DNA from: Christensenella sp. UBA4263 | GTDB lineage: Bacteria; Bacillota; Clostridia; Christensenellales; Aristaeellaceae | Assembly (NCBI GenBank): GCA_002395225.1 | Contig: DGWH01000073.1 | Span: 1 to 60,495 of the forward strand | DNA: 60,495 nucleotides | Direction of reading: 5' to 3' | Shown: piece by piece, positions 33,801 to 41,584 of the stretch | How positions within the stretch are numbered: position 1 is the first letter of the stretch | How the letters are laid out: every line of letters starts with the position of its first letter | The notes under the pieces: generated by a model | Told to the model about the DNA's origin: nothing | Seen by the model: the letters and a program-made list of their open reading frames with translations, nothing else | Databases searched by the model: none | Translations under genes and position numbers: made by a program

Positions 33801-35097
33801 ATTTCCGGATATCCTTTACTTCCGGCTTGAAGGTGAAGTATACATGCTTCGTGCTGCCGATCTGAATCTCCTCACTGCTGAACAGATCATCCGGCCTGTT
33901 ACACTTTGCAAGAATCATTGCCCGGCGGACAACATTCTCCGCCACAATCTCACGCAGAAGGGTCGTCTTTCCTGTGCCGGGAGGACCGTTTACAGCAAAA
34001 ATCGGCTGGTCCGTATTAATGGCCAGGTTAATGGCTACCTGCTGCATGAAAAACGGCTGATACCTGGAGGGCCATTTCCCCAGTGGCGTCTGATCTACCG
34101 CAAGAACTCTGCGCAGTTCTGCTATGGTCTGTTCCCTGGTGGCACTGTCACGCAGCGCACTGACACTCAGATCCTTTCTTGGCTGCTTAACCCCGTGTGC
34201 CAGATCATATGGTGCACAGATATACTCCCTCAGTGCACGCCACATGGGATTACTGCTCCATTTTCCCTCACCAAGTGCTTTCTTAAAGCCAGCAAGATCT
34301 TCTGCGTAAAAGCTCATGGACAGGCCATAATACTCTTCCGTTTCTCTCTTGGTTCTTTCATCCGGTTTGCGATAGATGCTGTAACAGTAGTGGACTTCCG
34401 GAAGAACGCCTGCCTCATCATCCTGATCTGCATGAATGGCTGCAACCATGTCCTCCATGAGCTTTTTGGCAAAGTTCTGGATGTCTTCCCAGCCGGTCAT
34501 TTCCTGCTTCTCTATCAGTTCAAAGCTTTCCTGGCTGGCACGATAGGCCTCCGGATCCAGCACCTCATACATCGTCTGATTCTTTTCTCTGCCGATGATC
34601 CGCTGAACCGCCCACAGGATCGGCGAAATGGACATGGAGCCTTTCAGATATTTTCCATCCTCCGTCAGCTGAAAACTCGCCAGGGCCATTCGGTCCGCAC
34701 TGGGGTTGCTGGGCGGCTCACATTCGAGCAGTTTCGCAATGCGAAGGGAGAGATAGGCACGGTTGATGCTCCCCACATATACCGTAATCCGTCCATGACA
34801 ACACTGAGACTCAGAAGGCTCTTTCCCTTTCAGCTTCTCCAGTTCATTTTGTTTATCCGCAATCCGCCTTTCAATCTGCCGGATCTGACCCAGGATGTTT
34901 TCCCCTTCCTGCAGATCCGTGTGTCTGTACAGGGATCCAAACTGGAATGGGTGACTCATCACAAACGCATAGTTTTCCTTGTCACGACGGTTCTGTTCCG
35001 TCTGAAGGGAACCCTGATTCAAAAAGTCAACTGTATACCAGTATTCAAGTACCTGTTCCATCAGCTTCTGACGATCAGGATGTATATTTGCCGCCAT
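30874..35097 (-). CDS. Upf1/DNA2-like SF1B helicase, 1407 aa
   Basis: Last gene of the large operon, with AGGGAGA before the ATG. Residues 1-350 have no recognised domain except a coiled coil (ILGQIRQIERRIADKQNELE). Walker A is VNGPPGTGKTTLL near 372, Walker B IIVDEAGQATPQ near 743, followed by VVGDPNQISPVV, FIISPFHTVAEG and HTFQGREAKEVILL, with VAVSRARYRLYVIG as motif VI. That is the Upf1/DNA2/NAM7 group, which moves 5'-3' on DNA or RNA. The C-terminal ~300 residues hold a helical domain that mentions no known family, then a zinc-ribbon-like pattern (CPVDKNP...YCKKCG). No signal peptide. Much longer than housekeeping helicases of this group. Confidence 0.88.
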   Translation of the reverse strand: MAANIHPDRQKLMEQVLEYWYTVDFLNQGSLQTEQNRRDKENYAFVMSHPFQFGSLYRHTDLQEGENILGQIRQIERRIADKQNELEKLKGKEPSESQCCHGRITVYVGSINRAYLSLRIAKLLECEPPSNPSADRMALASFQLTEDGKYLKGSMSISPILWAVQRIIGREKNQTMYEVLDPEAYRASQESFELIEKQEMTGWEDIQNFAKKLMEDMVAAIHADQDDEAGVLPEVHYCYSIYRKPDERTKRETEEYYGLSMSFYAEDLAGFKKALGEGKWSSNPMWRALREYICAPYDLAHGVKQPRKDLSVSALRDSATREQTIAELRRVLAVDQTPLGKWPSRYQPFFMQQVAINLAINTDQPIFAVNGPPGTGKTTLLREIVAENVVRRAMILAKCNRPDDLFSSEEIQIGSTKHVYFTFKPEVKDIRKYGIVVASSNNAAVENISKQLPLADGVERNTRGTGNAGIEAVHELFSMDRAKVETVLRTNYDKEGWPKEPVELRDIYFSSYASDMIREPCWGLISAPLGKRSNIVTFYKKVLKQLYWDFFHNAGDYCRIRLPRYQKARERFIDQLNVVLRLRADLAERVADAERRHLAEAGSGEDRFICLSEEFLDRLSSLNPEERRKAQMTNPRLSARYDREREKLFHAALLMTKEFVLASTSCQNNFDLLGKVWGVETYKNKNIFDRASTEDKEAAFKKCMAPLIQTLQLLVPVISTTFASAGRFFRYVNKLDALGTIIVDEAGQATPQMALRLFSKASRAIVVGDPNQISPVVSDELAFLESTLDQGIGEAYSDKTISVQKIADYLCPYGGTQMNLLRIGESQWIGIPLYVHSRCIEPMFSISNNLSYDGAMLRITGEPSAEEISSFCYPLSQWINVSGEEEKKKNHFVRTQGERVLQILETAFAENMKKPDVERAAGPDLFIISPFHTVAEGMRQMLTTALGGQYPVLAANREIVENWIIDEQNPHIGTVHTFQGREAKEVILLLGCDEHSIRSANWVNRNIVNVAVSRARYRLYVIGDIKVWSQCEPVMEMKYGLDSYAFDRLAAFAEAESTTDGTESGEIPLLPSAEMFEIEPVPDPVSGEEYAIGTDSAIKHLQAFVPGYGMDFQEQDLERFGLRSMEEFETLFSEDVQNLLRTGMWNYIWLRPYAEQLPEHYDLSSVAVCFCKAFEVMLRENYLKGLQKLVPEAQVKGRNLSEMDGQVFMIGDYCSVLSYYQNELGRQMVIRGYTEMDEDWWANLLGKLRRCKENRNKCCHPGETYTWQQLEELLDLLFKDSRILPLKPDGNERVLKGLMLDQTFRNAARESFNKVKHVESPRVIPAHRPGPTEIVREYCQVISKNRVCPVDKNPLIHKAFSVRKKDGQVKKMNMQYCKKCGRKFMDAQSLSGTIRIEEYELTAVPIN

Positions 35098-35325
35098 CTT
35101 TTTCTCCCTTATCTACCATGTCTTGATCGTTCGTTTCCTCCTTTTCCCGATACTCATATCCGGCAATCCGACGCTTTCGCGCGTTTCCTGCTTTCTTTCG
35201 CCTCTGTGGTTTGATCATTCATCGCTGTCGTTTCCCCGGAACGCTTCTTTCACTTGCTGTTCCAACCTGAAAAGGCCTCTCTCCGTTCTGTGTGTTCAGC
35301 TGAACACAGGCATAAGCAAGCTTTT

Positions 35326-36303
35326 TCATTCGTTTCCCAGCGGCATATTTGCTGAGATCAACGCAACAATTTTTCCACTGTTCTCCCGTATCGTATAGAA
35401 ACTATGGATCTTTGATTTGGTATAGCTGGTATGAGTGCCAGCCGTCTGCTGAACCAGATAATCCACAAAGAAATTCTCCCAGCTGAAATATCGCTGCGGA
35501 TCAATGGCATCGCTTGGATTATCCAGTACTTCTCCAAGTCCCGGAATATCAAGCAGACCGGATTTCAGGATCAGCCACTCAAAGCATTCCGGCAGACAGA
35601 TTGTGATCTTATCCGGGAACTGATGCTGCAGTTCCATGACACGTTTCATCTCCGCTCCAAACGCGGCACCATCTGCCACAACAAACACTTTTTCATCGTG
35701 ATGTTTCTGAAGCCACGAATAAACGCCCGTATTCGATCCGGCAGAGGCGCAGATTACCGATGTTCCGTCGTAATAATGCTGGTAAAACTGATATCCCGCA
35801 TGCGAATCCTCTGTCAGCAAAACCGAAGGCTTTCCGTGTCCTTCCGCTTTTGCATATACATAATCCTTCTGCCGGCGGTAGATCTTCCGAAACATGTGAA
35901 ACCTTTTACTGGTCTTGATCTCGTAAATTTCCTCCACGCTATAGGGAAGCTCATGAAGGGGCTCCCGGCAGAAAATAACATAGTAGTTATCCGTATGGCG
36001 GATGGCTGCTGCAAATTCGTACGAAGCGATGTATTCTGCATCCTCATCAATGAAGACAATGCTGTCCCGAATGGCGGCAAGTCTTGTCTGCCAGTCTGTA
36101 TCAGCGTGAAGGGTAATACACGGCTTGTCGCAGGACAGAAATACGCCGCTTCTTTCCTTGAGCCTTGCGTAGGCGGACACCAGATCAAACAGTGTTGTCT
36201 TGCCGGTGCCGCTGTCACCCTGGACAAGTGTGATATTTCTGACCAGTTCAAAGCTGTATCGGACACGTTGATCGTTGATTTTGACAATATGTTTTCCGTT
36301 CAT
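35326..36303 (-). CDS. P-loop ATPase with TOPRIM-like C-terminal domain
   Basis: 325 residues. Walker A VQGDSGTGKTTLF is at 27-39 and Walker B SIVFIDEDAEY near 86-96, giving a small ABC/AAA-type ATPase of about 140 residues. The second half starts with SVLLTEDSHAGYQFYQHYYD, then VFVVADGAAFGAEM; a Glu followed about 45 residues later by an Asp is the layout of TOPRIM domains in OLD-family and DUF4435 nucleases, although the second D-x-D is not clean (A-D-G). It is only six bases from the DUF4869 gene. An OLD-like ATPase-nuclease is the best guess. The 228 bases to the next gene hold nothing recognised. Confidence 0.65.
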   Translation of the reverse strand: MNGKHIVKINDQRVRYSFELVRNITLVQGDSGTGKTTLFDLVSAYARLKERSGVFLSCDKPCITLHADTDWQTRLAAIRDSIVFIDEDAEYIASYEFAAAIRHTDNYYVIFCREPLHELPYSVEEIYEIKTSKRFHMFRKIYRRQKDYVYAKAEGHGKPSVLLTEDSHAGYQFYQHYYDGTSVICASAGSNTGVYSWLQKHHDEKVFVVADGAAFGAEMKRVMELQHQFPDKITICLPECFEWLILKSGLLDIPGLGEVLDNPSDAIDPQRYFSWENFFVDYLVQQTAGTHTSYTKSKIHSFYTIRENSGKIVALISANMPLGNE

Positions 36304-36309
36304 GCTGCC

Positions 36310-36747
36310 TCACACATACTCGCCTGCCAGCAGTACAAGCTCCCGCATATTATGCGCAATCTTTCTTTTATTCATTACCATTATCTTGAATTCACCATCG
36401 CCGAAATTCATAAGATGCCGGAGATTCACGACAACTTTTTTCCCTGCTGCGATCCGCAGTAGCCATTTGGCACAATTGTCTCCACATTTCGACGCATTAA
36501 ACACCTGATCCCTGACCTTGTTGATCAGGATCAGCGTCTTAACGCCACCGGACAATTGTACTGGTGAAATAGCGCCAAGGACCGGGCTTTGGATCAGATT
36601 GCTGCTGACCACCTCAGACTTGTCCACATCGCGGATCATCTCTACAGATAACGGCTCTGTAATCCATTGATCCCGATAGGTATGCTTAAAATAGGTGGAT
36701 GTATCATAGATAATCCCCGGCATATCGCCAAACCATACATTCAACAT
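36310..36747 (-). CDS. DUF4869 family protein
   Basis: 145 residues. The family signature is clear: MLNVWFGDMPGIIYDTSTYF, then MIRDVDKSEVVSSNLIQSPV, LGAISPVQLSGGVKTLILIN and ASKCGDNCAKWLLRI. Function is unknown. It overlaps the preceding small frame by 7 bases (ATGTTGA) and is followed by the ATPase-TOPRIM gene after 6 bases, so the three are translated together. SGGVKTLILI and CGDNCAKW look like the conserved core. A role as a partner of the ATPase is inferred from this packing. Confidence 0.8.
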   Translation of the reverse strand: MLNVWFGDMPGIIYDTSTYFKHTYRDQWITEPLSVEMIRDVDKSEVVSSNLIQSPVLGAISPVQLSGGVKTLILINKVRDQVFNASKCGDNCAKWLLRIAAGKKVVVNLRHLMNFGDGEFKIMVMNKRKIAHNMRELVLLAGEYV

Positions 36748-36875
36748 GTTAAAACACCCCGTTTAAGTCGCCGTTCAGAACTCAAAGACTGCTTTGTACC
36801 ATAGGCGCTGCGACAAGAGTCTCTTCCCTTCTTGTCTGCACCGGTGTTGACCTGTTTTTCCGAAAGCTCTGCCAT
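36741..36875 (-). CDS. 44-residue basic peptide before DUF4869
   Basis: MAELSEKQVNTGADKKGRDS, ending SSERRLKRGVLTC. AAAGGG lies 9 bases before the ATG, it starts 13 bases after the DUF6339 stop, and its stop codon overlaps the DUF4869 start. Position and overlap support translation; the sequence itself has no recognised family. It may only serve to couple translation of the two neighbours. Confidence 0.5.
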   Translation of the reverse strand: MAELSEKQVNTGADKKGRDSCRSAYGTKQSLSSERRLKRGVLTC

Positions 36876-36888
36876 ACAAACAACCCTT

Positions 36889-38433
36889 TCACAGCTCCTG
36901 ATAATACCGGGTAAGGCGTGCATTTGCAGCCTCTTTCATTCTTGCCCTGCCATTTTCTGTAATCTCTGACCAGACGTCCGCTTTAAACCCAAACCGCCCG
37001 GTATCACTGTCATATTCGAAGTAATTGCTTAACAGCAACGCATATAATGGATTTTTGGTAATGCTGGCCAGAATCCTTGAATCCGAAATACTCAAATCCG
37101 AGTAGATACCGGTTTTCAGTTCAGCCGGAAATCCCTTCTCTTTGCGTTCACAGTAGAACTTTCTGAAGAAAGGCACTGCCCGGGATATATCCATTTTCCC
37201 ATCACTTTCGACATTTTCCAAAAGAGCCAAAAACAGCACGACTTTATATGAATAGGACAATCTCATATTTTCGCAGTAATCGACCAGTTTATCGTCCATC
37301 TGCGTGTCCATGCGTACTTCAGCAGGCGCCGGATCTGTTTCATTTGTCCCCGGCAATTCATCTAATGGCTGCTGAACAATCATCTTCGTCTCGGACACTT
37401 CCGGAGCTGTCGTGCTGTCAGTTTTATGACGGCGCCGCCTTCTCACAGGCTCATTTGTCTGCGGCAGCTGTACGTCTGCACCTGTTTGTGTCTGTTCAGG
37501 TTTGGGCGGTTCATTCTGCGGAACCGCTTCATGTACCGGTTCCGATTCGTGTGAATCAAGAACCACTGTCCAGACCGAAGGAGGAACTGTCGGTGCCTTT
37601 CTGTCCGGCTCCTGGGAAATGGGAATACGATCTGCTGCAGTTCGTTTGGTATGCGGTACAGTGAGCATGTAAGCGATAACTTTATCTCTTATTTCTTCCT
37701 TGGAGTAATAATCAAGGATATGCGTTCCGCCATAAACATTCAGAAAGGCAGCAGCTGTCATCAACGTTCCCCTATTAACTATTGTCCATGCTTTTTTCAT
37801 CTCTTTCAATTCGTAACCAATAGACTCAAGGTACATTAAAGCCTCTATCAAGCCTGCCGCCAATACGCGATTGCTCATGTAATTGTTTGAAAAGAGGGGC
37901 AGTACTTTCACCGAAAAAGAATCACGAAAATAATTCAACAGCTCAAATGGATCACTGCGCTGAGAATCATACACCATCCGGCCAACCCACCAGAGTTTCG
38001 ACGGCGTATTAACAAACAAAGACCGTTTTCTGCCGCTCGAAAAGAAATATCTGCTGGGCACAGCCTTCAGCGCGGCATCTGTTGCTTCCTGCATTTTCCA
38101 GCGCTTATGCATATAATCCCACAGATCGGAATGACATAATCCAGCCCACAGACGCTCGTCTGTGGCCTGAGTATCCGTAAGATTGATTAAGGCGGAATAT
38201 AGCGTACGAACATTTTGTATTTCTACTTGAGCCAATTCATCTCCGCCATCTGATGTATACAGCTGAAAATCCTCGCACTCAAAGTTCGCCTCCATGAAAG
38301 GATCCTCATCCTGAAAATACTCATGGATCCATTCATTGGTTGGCTTTCTGTAATTGGCAAGATTGGCAGACACATTGGCCTTAAGCGCAATGAGTGCATC
38401 TTCTTTCAGAAAATGTATCTTCAAGTCACTCAT
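36889..38433 (-). CDS. DUF6339 family protein with extended C-terminus
   Basis: 514 residues. Residues 85-260 show the family pattern: ATDERLWAGLCHSDLWDYMH, then PSRYFFSSGRKRSLFVNTPS, KLWWVGRMVYDSQRSDPFEL. Residues ~270-390 are a low-complexity, proline-, glutamate- and threonine-rich linker with an RRRRRHK patch. The last ~120 residues form another predicted helical domain (YCENMRLSYSYKVVLFLALL). No catalytic motif is visible. It overlaps the upstream gene by 8 bases. DUF6339 genes occur near DISARM-like and helicase clusters in my recollection; the function is unknown. Confidence 0.7.
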   Translation of the reverse strand: MSDLKIHFLKEDALIALKANVSANLANYRKPTNEWIHEYFQDEDPFMEANFECEDFQLYTSDGGDELAQVEIQNVRTLYSALINLTDTQATDERLWAGLCHSDLWDYMHKRWKMQEATDAALKAVPSRYFFSSGRKRSLFVNTPSKLWWVGRMVYDSQRSDPFELLNYFRDSFSVKVLPLFSNNYMSNRVLAAGLIEALMYLESIGYELKEMKKAWTIVNRGTLMTAAAFLNVYGGTHILDYYSKEEIRDKVIAYMLTVPHTKRTAADRIPISQEPDRKAPTVPPSVWTVVLDSHESEPVHEAVPQNEPPKPEQTQTGADVQLPQTNEPVRRRRRHKTDSTTAPEVSETKMIVQQPLDELPGTNETDPAPAEVRMDTQMDDKLVDYCENMRLSYSYKVVLFLALLENVESDGKMDISRAVPFFRKFYCERKEKGFPAELKTGIYSDLSISDSRILASITKNPLYALLLSNYFEYDSDTGRFGFKADVWSEITENGRARMKEAANARLTRYYQEL

Positions 38434-39292
38434 CCTCGCTTTCGTTTTCGCCTGCGGTAGAAATATCCCTCAGTGCTCTGTTGACGGGCAAATCCAGGAT
38501 TTTCTGTGCCAGCTCATATGAAGGAACATTCTCCAGTGTCTCTGCATTCAGCTCTACGCTTGACCGCTCAAGCGCCTTTTTGAGTCCAAGACACCATCTT
38601 CTGTTTATATACTCGTCAATCCCTTCCCGCCGCAGCATTTCAAAGACATAAATCAGTGCCGGCATGATGATCATGGAATGGAACACAGAAATCATCGAGG
38701 GCATTGAGATCATGACCTTATAGTTTTGGAAGTTTGCACTATCCAGGACGATGGCAATCTTGTCGCTGTCCACATTGATCTTCATACTCGAATCCGAATC
38801 ATCCGCGCTCCTGCAAATGGAAAAGATGGAAGGGATTTTTGCAAGATCGTCAATCTCTTTCGTTACGGTGATATTGCATTGTCCCCCAATCCCCAGAATA
38901 CTGCCGCGATCAATGTCAAAGGATAATCCGGCATAATCAGAATTGAAGCTGGGATTTGAATACCTGTGCAAATCCTCTTTTACCACAATGAAGCAGCAAA
39001 CCGCAACCTGTCCGTTCAGGTCTCGTTCCGGAATATGTCGTGAGACCATTGGGATCTCGGACTTTATCAACGTGCGAAAGCTTGTCAGCGGGCACTCAAT
39101 ATGATAGACATACTCCGCCTTGCCGCTGCTGATCAGATCCAGGATGCCTTTATCCTCCGTCCTGGCCTCCATCTCGAACACCAGTTCGCGGATCCCTTTT
39201 TTCACATTGCAGGTGAATTCCAGGTTTGTCCGATAGTCATCTGAAAATGAGGATAGAACCGGATGTGGATACAGTCTAAACCGAATATCCAT
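38426..39292 (-). CDS. Protein of unknown family between GHKL and DUF6339 genes
   Basis: 288 residues overlapping both neighbours (17 bases with the GHKL gene, 8 with the DUF6339 gene), so it is surely translated. Predicted mostly beta in the first 170 residues (RFRLYPHPVLSSFSDDYRTN, NGQVAVCCFIVVKEDLHRYS) and helical after ISMPSMISVFHSMIIMPALI. The order GHKL, this protein, DUF6339 suggests a three-subunit unit. No motif points to catalysis, and I do not recognise the family. Confidence 0.75.
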   Translation of the reverse strand: MDIRFRLYPHPVLSSFSDDYRTNLEFTCNVKKGIRELVFEMEARTEDKGILDLISSGKAEYVYHIECPLTSFRTLIKSEIPMVSRHIPERDLNGQVAVCCFIVVKEDLHRYSNPSFNSDYAGLSFDIDRGSILGIGGQCNITVTKEIDDLAKIPSIFSICRSADDSDSSMKINVDSDKIAIVLDSANFQNYKVMISMPSMISVFHSMIIMPALIYVFEMLRREGIDEYINRRWCLGLKKALERSSVELNAETLENVPSYELAQKILDLPVNRALRDISTAGENESEDE

Positions 39293-41237
39293 AAAGGCTC
39301 ACCTCCATCGAAAACGCGCCTGTATTCGTGATTTCAAAATCCACCATGCACTTTCGCCCGCCGTCAATGCGTTCCAGTAGAATTCTGTTTCCTTTGGTTT
39401 TCAGCAGTTCCTCACTCGGCTGCAGACTTGCCCGGGAGATCACCAGGTCATCACTGCTTTTTTGTTCCCCCGATAGTTTCACCTGAAGATATCCCTTGCC
39501 ATATGATTTCTTCGGGACAAACGTCAGCCGATATTCGTTTCGTTTGGGATTGGTCCGTATCAGTCTGACCGCCATCATTTGAACCTGCTTTTTCCTGGCT
39601 ACCTCTTCTGTTCCGCCATCTGAATCATCACCCCCGGCAAACGCATTCTCTCCGTCACCGTGCGTTCCCGCGCCGTTTCCGTCGCCTGATCCGAACCCGC
39701 CGCCGCCCTGCGTCTCGTTCTCCTCATCGTCGCCGAAGTCTTTTCCGCCTTCTCCGCCAAACTCTGTTTCACCGGCGTTTCCGGCGGTATCTTCCATATC
39801 GGTTCCCTGACCATTGACCGAATGTTCAAACCCTTTCTGCCAGGCATCCGGGCTGACAACCTGGAGATCCACCTCTTTCGTACTGTCCTGAATTCCCTCT
39901 GTTGTCCCCGGTTTTTGAGTCCCGTTATCCGGCATATCCGGCAGGAATTCACCGACACCCTCGGCGTCAACCTCATCGACCGTTATGTTTCTCCCCCGCT
40001 CGATAACAACCTCTTTGATATGACGGGCAAGTAGCGTTTTATTCTTTTTGGCTTCGGCTGGCCTGCTGTGCCGTTCCGGTTCCCATGCATCATGCTGCGG
40101 GTTTTCCATTTCACGAAAATAGCCGTTGATCTTATCATCCGCCAGCAAACAGATTCCGGCAAACTGAATGGACGCAGAGATGTTTTTCTGATCGAAGATT
40201 TTCATGCCGTTGATTCTGGTCATCATCACCCGGCGATGAAGATCCTGCTGAATGAGCACATGGAGCTCTATGCGGCCCAGGCCATTGAAATCCTCCGTGA
40301 TGATCTCTGACTCAGGGGACGTAAGGACAAGATAATAGTTATAGGCAGCTTTCGCCTCATCCCGGTACGCTTCAATGATCTTCGGAAGGGTATCCGCCGT
40401 TATCTCCGTGTCCTCAACAACCACTTCGAGACTCCGCTGATAAATGGCAATCAGGAAATCTTCCAGGATGGCTTTCACCATCTCCCGCTTCCAGTTTGCG
40501 CTTTTCATAAATCCCAGCACATAGACATCCGTGCCGGGTTCCCGACGCTGAAATTCCCTTTCAAGTGAGATGCACTTGAGGACGGCACTGTTCTTTCTGC
40601 TGTCCCCATAGTATCCAATTCCGGTGGTCACAGAATCGCGGTCTCCGCCCAAAATCCCTTTTTCCCGAAACGAAACCAGGCGCGCGATCCCCTGAAAAGC
40701 CTCCAGACCATCTATGTCCCGGGTGGCATAGAATACCGTGCGCAGTTTGGAACACGCAAAAGGCGCGGATTTCCCGATACCAAAGCTGCCGCCGGATGAC
40801 CCGCCTTTGCTGGAAACACCGGATGCCTTCACGAGATCCTGCCAGGGCGAACTGTACTCCTTATCCGAGCCTGTGAGCCCCGTCGTGTTGAAATCGCTGA
40901 TGCGAAGCAGATCAATGGCCGGCTGTGCAGCAACCATAGTCGCCTCTCTGAAAAAAGAGACCGTTTTCTCATTTCCCTGCGCTTTCCAAAACTGAAGGCA
41001 CCGTGAAAAAGCCTCTTTCAGGGCATCAAACTTTGGGACATCACCGTTTTGGATGGAAGACAGCGAAAAAACGACTTTAACCGGCTTACTTTTTGAAACC
41101 CTTGCATCAAGCGAGTTCTGGCATATCTCTCTGGCCAATGAGCGATATGGTGCGCCTTTAAAGGTTTCGATTCCTGCCTCTCCAATGCCGTTCAGGGTTC
41201 CAAAGTTATTGCTTGGAAATTTCCACTCAATTGCCAT
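39276..41237 (-). CDS. GHKL-type (Hsp90/MutL/MORC-like) ATPase
   Basis: 653 residues with GAGGAT before the ATG. The Bergerat fold is visible: LAREICQNSLDARV near 33-46 (E-x-x-N-S-x-D-A), LLRISDFNTTGL near 110 (D-x-x-x-x-G) and SGGSFGIGKSAPFACS near 145 (G-x-G-K). The rest to about 440 looks like the transducer region (LERIDGGRK occurs near the end). A Gly/Asp/Glu-rich linker (about 480-570) precedes a C-terminal beta-rich domain. Such ATPases dimerise on ATP and act as clamps; in bacteria they are often anti-phage gene products. The substrate or trigger is unknown. A PC4-like gene lies 39 bases upstream. Confidence 0.82.
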   Translation of the reverse strand: MAIEWKFPSNNFGTLNGIGEAGIETFKGAPYRSLAREICQNSLDARVSKSKPVKVVFSLSSIQNGDVPKFDALKEAFSRCLQFWKAQGNEKTVSFFREATMVAAQPAIDLLRISDFNTTGLTGSDKEYSSPWQDLVKASGVSSKGGSSGGSFGIGKSAPFACSKLRTVFYATRDIDGLEAFQGIARLVSFREKGILGGDRDSVTTGIGYYGDSRKNSAVLKCISLEREFQRREPGTDVYVLGFMKSANWKREMVKAILEDFLIAIYQRSLEVVVEDTEITADTLPKIIEAYRDEAKAAYNYYLVLTSPESEIITEDFNGLGRIELHVLIQQDLHRRVMMTRINGMKIFDQKNISASIQFAGICLLADDKINGYFREMENPQHDAWEPERHSRPAEAKKNKTLLARHIKEVVIERGRNITVDEVDAEGVGEFLPDMPDNGTQKPGTTEGIQDSTKEVDLQVVSPDAWQKGFEHSVNGQGTDMEDTAGNAGETEFGGEGGKDFGDDEENETQGGGGFGSGDGNGAGTHGDGENAFAGGDDSDGGTEEVARKKQVQMMAVRLIRTNPKRNEYRLTFVPKKSYGKGYLQVKLSGEQKSSDDLVISRASLQPSEELLKTKGNRILLERIDGGRKCMVDFEITNTGAFSMEVSLYGYSV

Positions 41238-41276
41238 TGATCATATCCTCACATCGCATTCAGTAAAGGTTTCTGC

Positions 41277-41501
41277 TTATTCTTCCAGGAGTCCTTTCAA
41301 TAACGTCAGCAGCGCTTTTGCTTCCTCACGGTTCAGGCTGATTCCTTTTCCCACACGCGAGTGGTCCGGTCCCCACTGACGTATATCGAATTTAGGTTTG
41401 CCCTCATTCCACGAAATGTAATTCAGCTCTTTTCTCCATCCTGAAGACGCAGTCGACAGAACACCCAGTTCTTCGACGATCTCATAATTGATTTCAGCCA
41501 T
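41277..41501 (-). CDS. PC4/YdbC-family ssDNA-binding protein (copy 2)
   Basis: 74 residues: MAEINYEIVEELGVLSTASS, then NEGKPKFDIRQWGPDHSRVG and KGISLNREEAKALLTLLKGL. The core GKGISL and KFDIRQW.PDH segments are shared with copy 1 at 15753-15971. AAGGAG precedes the ATG. Here it follows the UvrD-like gene by 83 bases; in the other copy it precedes it. Both orders keep the partnership, which argues for a physical or functional link. Confidence 0.88.
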   Translation of the reverse strand: MAEINYEIVEELGVLSTASSGWRKELNYISWNEGKPKFDIRQWGPDHSRVGKGISLNREEAKALLTLLKGLLEE

Positions 41502-41584
41502 CCCATGCTCCTTTTCCCGGGCCGTCTTTTCTCATCTGCCTGAGCGACTATGCCCAGACACCCGGATCTGGCAGTCATCCGCTT

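Noticed and set aside
33844..35214. 456-codon plus-strand frame
   Set aside because: It lies wholly opposite the SF1B helicase gene, has no ribosome binding site or recognisable domain, and is rich in His, Arg, Leu and Phe as antisense frames of this composition are.
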